DNA of 33,785 bases, taken from Caulobacterales bacterium (GTDB lineage: Bacteria; Pseudomonadota; Alphaproteobacteria; Caulobacterales; Caulobacteraceae). Below the pieces are notes generated by a model. The model ran no database searches and was not told where the DNA came from. It saw only the letters and a program-made list of their open reading frames with translations. Positions 30,371 through 33,785 of this stretch are shown here, one piece after another (positions within the stretch are counted from its first letter, which is position 1; each line of letters begins with the position of its first letter). A program made the translations under genes and the position numbers. The DNA lies in the NCBI GenBank assembly GCA_017302335.1, contig JAFLCT010000019.1, positions 1 through 33,785 of the forward strand. The letters run 5' to 3'.

Positions 30371-31528
30371 TCAATGGGGCGACGCCCCGGGATGTGAAGG
30401 CTGAGGCCAATACCGAGAACCCTCTCCCTGAGAGAGGGACGATAGCGAATGGAACAGCAGGCTGCCGTCGCCATAGGAATAGAAGCGATAGCCCGTCGCG
30501 ACCGCATGGGCGTAGGCCGCCTTCATCGCTTCCAGCCCGCAGAAGGCGCTGACCAGCATGAACAGGGTCGATTTCGGCAGGTGGAAATTGGTCATCAACA
30601 CATCGGCGGCGCGGAACCGATAGCCGGGCGTGATGAAGATGGCCGTGTCGCCGTGGAAGGGGCGGACCACGCCGTCCGGGCCTGTGGCGCTTTCCAGCAG
30701 ACGCAGGGAGGTGGTGCCCACGCAGACGATGCGCCCCCCCGCGGCGCGCGCGGCGTTGAGGGCGTCGGCGGCGGCGGCGGACACCTCGCCCCATTCGCTG
30801 TGCATCCGATGGTCGGCGGTGTCCTCGGCCTTGACCGGCAGGAAGGTGCCCGCGCCGACGTGCAGGGTCACCGCATGAGTGGAAACGCCGCGCGCGCGGA
30901 TCGCCTCCAGCAGGGCGGGGGTGAAATGCAGCCCCGCGGTCGGGGCCGCGACGGAGCCATCGTATTCGGCGAAAACCGTCTGATAGTCCGAGCGGTCGCG
31001 GTCGTCCTCGGGCCGTTTGGCGGCGATATAGGGCGGCAGAGGCATGACCCCCACGTCGCGGATCGCATCGTCCAGAATTGGGCCGGACAGGTCGAAACGC
31101 AGGACGACCAGCCCGTCTTCGTCCTTGGCTTCGACCATCGCGTCCAGACGGCCCAGTTCGCAGGCGCCGTCGGTCATGGGGCCGAAGCGGATGCGGTCGC
31201 CGGGCTTGATGCGCTTGCCCGGCTTCATGAAGGCCGACCAGACGTCGGGCGCATCGCGGTGGTGCAGGGTGGCCTCGACCGCGACTATCAGGGTCTCGCC
31301 GTCGGGACCGGGCCGCTGGCGCACGCCGGAAAGCCGCGCCGGGATCACCCGGGTGTCGTTGAACACCAGGGCGTCGCCGGGCCGCAGGAAGTCGGGCAGA
31401 TCGCGGATGATCCGGTCTTCCAGCGCGCCGTCGCGCACCACCAGCAGACGGGCGGAATCGCGCGGTTCGACCGGCCGCAGGGCGATGCGGTCCTCGGGCA
31501 GGTCGAAATCGAAGTCGGCGGTCTTCAT
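30371..31528 (-). CDS. queA: S-adenosylmethionine:tRNA ribosyltransferase-isomerase
   Basis: The 385-residue enzyme adds the ribosyl part of SAM to preQ1-modified tRNA and forms epoxyqueuosine, the step after Tgt. Diagnostic segments are [82 protein letters not shown] and [13 protein letters not shown]. The start is ATG 31528 ([11 protein letters not shown]); a longer frame to 31579 adds 17 residues without conservation. The protein runs 25-30 residues past the usual end, through a small palindrome. It is followed by tgt on the same strand. Confidence 0.95.
   Translation of the reverse strand: MKTADFDFDLPEDRIALRPVEPRDSARLLVVRDGALEDRIIRDLPDFLRPGDALVFNDTRVIPARLSGVRQRPGPDGETLIVAVEATLHHRDAPDVWSAFMKPGKRIKPGDRIRFGPMTDGACELGRLDAMVEAKDEDGLVVLRFDLSGPILDDAIRDVGVMPLPPYIAAKRPEDDRDRSDYQTVFAEYDGSVAAPTAGLHFTPALLEAIRARGVSTHAVTLHVGAGTFLPVKAEDTADHRMHSEWGEVSAAAADALNAARAAGGRIVCVGTTSLRLLESATGPDGVVRPFHGDTAIFITPGYRFRAADVLMTNFHLPKSTLFMLVSAFCGLEAMKAAYAHAVATGYRFYSYGDGSLLFHSLSSLSQGEGSRYWPQPSHPGASPH
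30420..30438. repeat. Small palindrome in the 3' end of queA
   Basis: CCCTCTC (30420-30426) / GAGAGGG (30432-30438) with a 5-nt loop. It lies inside the coding extension of queA beyond the conserved C-terminus. It could be a decayed intergenic palindrome or a weak attenuating hairpin between queA and tgt. Confidence 0.4.
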
Positions 31529-31635
31529 CAGGCGGCGCAAAGGCCATGCGTGAACGGCAGGGTCAAGGCGCTGCATCATCCGTCTCTTCTCCGTCGCTGT
31601 GCGGCAGGGTGAGATGGAAAGCCTCTCGCCAGTCG

Positions 31636-31663
31636 TTGACCCGTCGCGCCTGAGGCTGCAAAC
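31636..31663 (+). promoter_or_regulatory. Candidate promoter of lysK
   Basis: TTGACCC (31636-31642), 12 bases, then GCTGCAAAC (31655-31663). This is close to the Caulobacter housekeeping form TTGACGS-N10-14-GCTANAWC. The ATG of lysK follows 8 nt after the -10 element, so the transcript would have almost no leader, in line with the absence of a well-placed Shine-Dalgarno. Confidence 0.45.
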
Positions 31664-31671
31664 CGCCCGTC

Positions 31672-33345
31672 ATGCTGCACAATCTCGAAACCCTGGCGCG
31701 CGACGCCAAGTCCTGGCCTTTCGAACAGGCCCGCAATCTGCTGGGCCATGTGCTGAAGAAGCGGTTGTCGGACGCCGAGCGGGATGAGGCCAAGCTGCTG
31801 ATCGACGCGGGCAAGGCGGGCGAGGCGCTGGCGACCTTCGAGGCGTTGCAGCGGCCGGTGGTGCTGGAGACGGGGTACGGCCCGTCGGGCCTGCCGCACA
31901 TGGGCACCTTTGGCGAGGTGGCGCGCACGACCATGGTGCGCAACGCCTTTCGCGCCCTGACCGGCGACCATTGGGCCACGCGGCTGATCGCCTTTTCGGA
32001 CGACATGGACGGGCTGCGGAAGGTGCCGGACGGGGTGCCCAATCCTGAGATGCTGGCCGAGGACCTGCATCTGCCGCTGACGAAGGTGCGCGATCCGTTC
32101 GGGACGCACGAGGGGTTCGGCCAGCACAACAATGCGCGGCTTCGCGCCTTCCTCGATAGCTTCGGCTTCGACTACGAGTTCATGAGTTCGACCGAGACCT
32201 ATCGCTCGGGCCGGTTCGACGCGACGCTTTTGACCCTGTTGGAACGCTATGACGCGGTCATGGCCATCATGCTGCCGACCCTGGGCGAGGAGCGGCGGGC
32301 CACCTATTCGCCCTTCCTGCCGATCAGCCCGATCACCGGCCATGTGCTGCAGGTGCCGACGCTGGAGCGCAATGTCGAAAAGGGGACCATCGTCTTCGAC
32401 GACCCGGCGGGCGGACGCACCGAGGTTCCGGTCACCGGCGGCCATGTGAAGCTGCAATGGAAGCCGGACTGGGCCATGCGCTGGACGGCGCTGGATGTCG
32501 ACTATGAAATGGCCGGCAAGGATCTGATCGAAAGCGTGCGAGAGAGCGGCAAGATCTGTCGCGCTCTGGGCGGAACGCCCCCCGACGGGTTCAACTATGA
32601 ACTGTTCCTCGACATCGAGGGCAAGAAGATCTCCAAGTCCAAGGGCAACGGCCTGACCATGGAACAGTGGCTGCGCTACGGCACGCCCGAGAGCCTGAGC
32701 TGGTATATGTTCCAGTCGCCGAAGTCGGCCAAGAGCCTGCATTTCAACGTCATTCCGCGTGCCATCGACGACTATCTGAGCTTCATCGACCAGTTCCGCA
32801 CCCAGGAGCCGGCCAAGCGGATCGACAACGCCGTCTGGTCGATTCACGCGGGCGCCCCGCCCGAGGTCGCCAGCCCGGTGTCGTTCGCCTTGCTGCTGAA
32901 TCTTGTCGGCGTGGCCAATGCGTCGAACAAGGACCAGTTGTGGGCCTATATGGCGAAATACCTGCCCCAGGCGACGCCGGACAACGAACCGGTGCTGGAC
33001 CAGTTGATGGACCGGGCGCTGAACTACTACGTCGATTTCGTGAAGCCGACCAAGGCCTATCGCGCGCCGACCGAGCAGGAGGCCGCGGCCTTCCGCGATC
33101 TGGCCGCGCGGCTGAAGGCGTTGCCCGCCGACACGACCGACGGCGAGATCATCCAGGGTGAAGTCTATGCGGTGGGCAAGGACCATGGGTTCGAGCCGCT
33201 GCGCGCCTGGTTCGCGGCCCTGTACGAGGTTCTGCTGGGCGCCAGTCAGGGACCGCGTTTCGGCTCGTTCGCCGCAATTTATGGCCTGCCGCAGACGATC
33301 GAACTGATCGAACAGGGCGCGGCCGGAGAACTGGCCTCGGCCTGA
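31672..33345 (+). CDS. lysK: Lysyl-tRNA synthetase, class I
   Basis: The 557-residue class I enzyme charges tRNA-Lys using ATP. The Rossmann-fold signatures are present: P75-H76-M77-G78 ([16 protein letters not shown]) in place of HIGH, and K319-I320-S321-K322-S323 ([10 protein letters not shown]) in place of KMSKS. The length fits class I LysRS, typical of archaea, alphaproteobacteria and spirochaetes, and not the class II enzyme of E. coli. The C-terminal half is helical. The ATG lacks a well-placed Shine-Dalgarno (GAGG is 16 nt away), and a promoter candidate ends 8 nt upstream. It is divergent from queA. No class II lysS is visible in this window. Confidence 0.96.
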   Translation: MLHNLETLARDAKSWPFEQARNLLGHVLKKRLSDAERDEAKLLIDAGKAGEALATFEALQRPVVLETGYGPSGLPHMGTFGEVARTTMVRNAFRALTGDHWATRLIAFSDDMDGLRKVPDGVPNPEMLAEDLHLPLTKVRDPFGTHEGFGQHNNARLRAFLDSFGFDYEFMSSTETYRSGRFDATLLTLLERYDAVMAIMLPTLGEERRATYSPFLPISPITGHVLQVPTLERNVEKGTIVFDDPAGGRTEVPVTGGHVKLQWKPDWAMRWTALDVDYEMAGKDLIESVRESGKICRALGGTPPDGFNYELFLDIEGKKISKSKGNGLTMEQWLRYGTPESLSWYMFQSPKSAKSLHFNVIPRAIDDYLSFIDQFRTQEPAKRIDNAVWSIHAGAPPEVASPVSFALLLNLVGVANASNKDQLWAYMAKYLPQATPDNEPVLDQLMDRALNYYVDFVKPTKAYRAPTEQEAAAFRDLAARLKALPADTTDGEIIQGEVYAVGKDHGFEPLRAWFAALYEVLLGASQGPRFGSFAAIYGLPQTIELIEQGAAGELASA

Positions 33346-33354
33346 TCCGACAGG

Positions 33355-33549
33355 CCCTGAAGTCGCGAGACGCCGCGCGTCGAGCGGTGGGGCCAAGAAA
33401 CGCCCTCAAGCAGCGAGCGACCGCGTCGCGAGCGATAGGGCAAGAAAGAATGTCCGCCCTCAAGCAGCGAGCGACCGCGTCGCGAGCGATAGGGCAAGAA
33501 AGAATGTCCGCCCTCAAGCAGCGAGCGACCGCGTCGCGAGCGATAGGGC
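33355..33549 (+). repeat. Tandem 54-bp palindromic repeats after lysK
   Basis: Units of 54 bp begin at 33401, 33455 and 33509. The first two are identical, and the third keeps the core and decays after 33549. A degenerate copy precedes them (about 33355-33400). Each core runs from GCCCT to AGGGC with a central GCGAC-CGC-GTCGC dyad, so each can fold as a hairpin, separated by an A-rich spacer (AAGAAAGAATGTC). Open frames across it only reflect the repeat period, a multiple of three. The 305-bp gap between lysK and the next gene holds these repeats and the leader described next. Confidence 0.85.
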
Positions 33550-33602
33550 CACGAAAGATGAACCGAATATAACGAGGCGTTCAGGGCAGCCTTCAGGCGC
33601 GG

Positions 33603-33651
33603 TGAGTCAGTCTCCATGCCATCGACCAACTCGATGACAGGAGATGAGTCA
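33603..33651 (+). promoter_or_regulatory. Structured leader of the last gene
   Basis: TGAGTCA occurs twice (33603-33609 and 33645-33651). Between them ATCGA (33621-33625) / TCGAT (33631-33635) form a hairpin with loop CCAAC, and TCTCC (33611-33615) can pair with GGAGA (33640-33644), which covers the Shine-Dalgarno AGGAG (33639-33643). Confidence 0.35.
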
Positions 33652-33785
33652 TGTCGAAGAAGATTTCCGCCGCCATCGCCGCCGCCGCCCTGCTGGGCGG
33701 TCTGGCTCCGGCCGCCCTGCCGACCGCGGCCGCGGCCCAGCAGGCCAATGGCGTCACCAACTGCGACGCGCCCGGCGGCCGCCAG
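33651..33785 (+). CDS. Exported protein, 3' end cut by window
   Basis: Only 45 codons are visible. The N-terminus MSKKISAAIAAAALLGGLAP followed by an Ala-rich stretch ending AAAAQ is a clear Sec signal peptide, cleaved probably after the last Ala before QQANG. The mature part starts QQANGVTNCDAPGGRQ with one cysteine and runs off the window. No family can be assigned from so little. AGGAG lies 7 nt before the ATG, and the leader can fold over it. It follows the tandem repeats behind lysK and likely has its own promoter (TATAAC at 33568-33573 is a weak -10 candidate). Confidence 0.7.
   Translation, partial: MSKKISAAIAAAALLGGLAPAALPTAAAAQQANGVTNCDAPGGRQ

Noticed and set aside
33355..33549. Tandem repeats considered as a CRISPR array
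   Set aside because: The whole 54-bp unit repeats, with no variable spacers; units are palindromic, and no cas genes are near.
33387..33572. Open frames encoding an 18-residue repeat protein across the tandem repeats
   Set aside because: Frames are open only because the unit length is a multiple of three; no Shine-Dalgarno or conserved protein was seen.
33561..33585. EcfG-type stress promoter (GGAAC, CGTT) before the last gene
   Set aside because: The -35 reads TGAACC and the spacing to CGTT is too short.

Overview
The window is high-GC, densely packed bacterial chromosome, most likely from an alphaproteobacterium of the Caulobacteraceae, and Brevundimonas fits best. This rests on protein character and on regulatory sites, not on a database search: a GTTC-N7-GTTC type SOS box in front of ssb, a class I lysyl-tRNA synthetase, promoters close to the Caulobacter TTGAC / GCTANAWC form, and a GyrA with Ala and Met at the two main quinolone positions. 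Most genes are housekeeping or metabolic. No phage, IS element or CRISPR array was seen.

Layout. 1-2.9 kb: an exported protein cut by the window edge, a small lipoprotein, SOS-controlled ssb, an EamA transporter, and a lipoprotein Cu/Zn superoxide dismutase (minus strand). 3.0-5.8 kb: gyrA. 5.8-6.8 kb: a VapBC-like toxin-antitoxin pair on the minus strand with a composite antitoxin and an AT-rich promoter that runs into the start of the next gene. 6.8-9.9 kb: class IV aminotransferase, coaD and two tandem exported cyclophilins. 9.8-11.4 kb: a Ppx/GppA phosphatase and hspQ. 11.4-12.5 kb: phhA (phenylalanine hydroxylase) behind a leader with two strong hairpins, followed by a clear terminator. 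12.6-18.1 kb: a small exported protein, then the arginine succinyltransferase operon (M20 hydrolase-astA-astD-astB, minus strand). 18.2-24.9 kb: arsC facing a lipoprotein-tamA-tamB operon. 25-28.4 kb: hybrid histidine kinase, alpha-methylacyl-CoA racemase, DUF3293 protein. 28.4-33.3 kb: a translation-related block with tRNA-Lys(TTT), a lipoprotein, tgt, queA and lysK. 33.35-33.55 kb: tandem 54-bp palindromic repeats. The window ends in the first codons of an exported protein.

Functional themes are arginine and phenylalanine catabolism (Ast pathway, PhhA), envelope biogenesis and periplasmic folding (TamAB, cyclophilins, SodC), and tRNA charging and modification (tRNA-Lys, LysK, QueA, Tgt).

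The most interesting signals are: the composite antitoxin whose promoter overlaps the aminotransferase start; the M20 enzyme in place of AstE in the ast operon; convergent gene pairs that share one CTAG/CTAA tetramer as both stop codons; an 11-bp perfect inverted repeat flanking tRNA-Lys; a 15-bp tandem duplication inside a 10-bp inverted repeat at the tgt start; two stacked hairpins before phhA; and metal-site changes in SodC and Tgt. None alone proves a new system.
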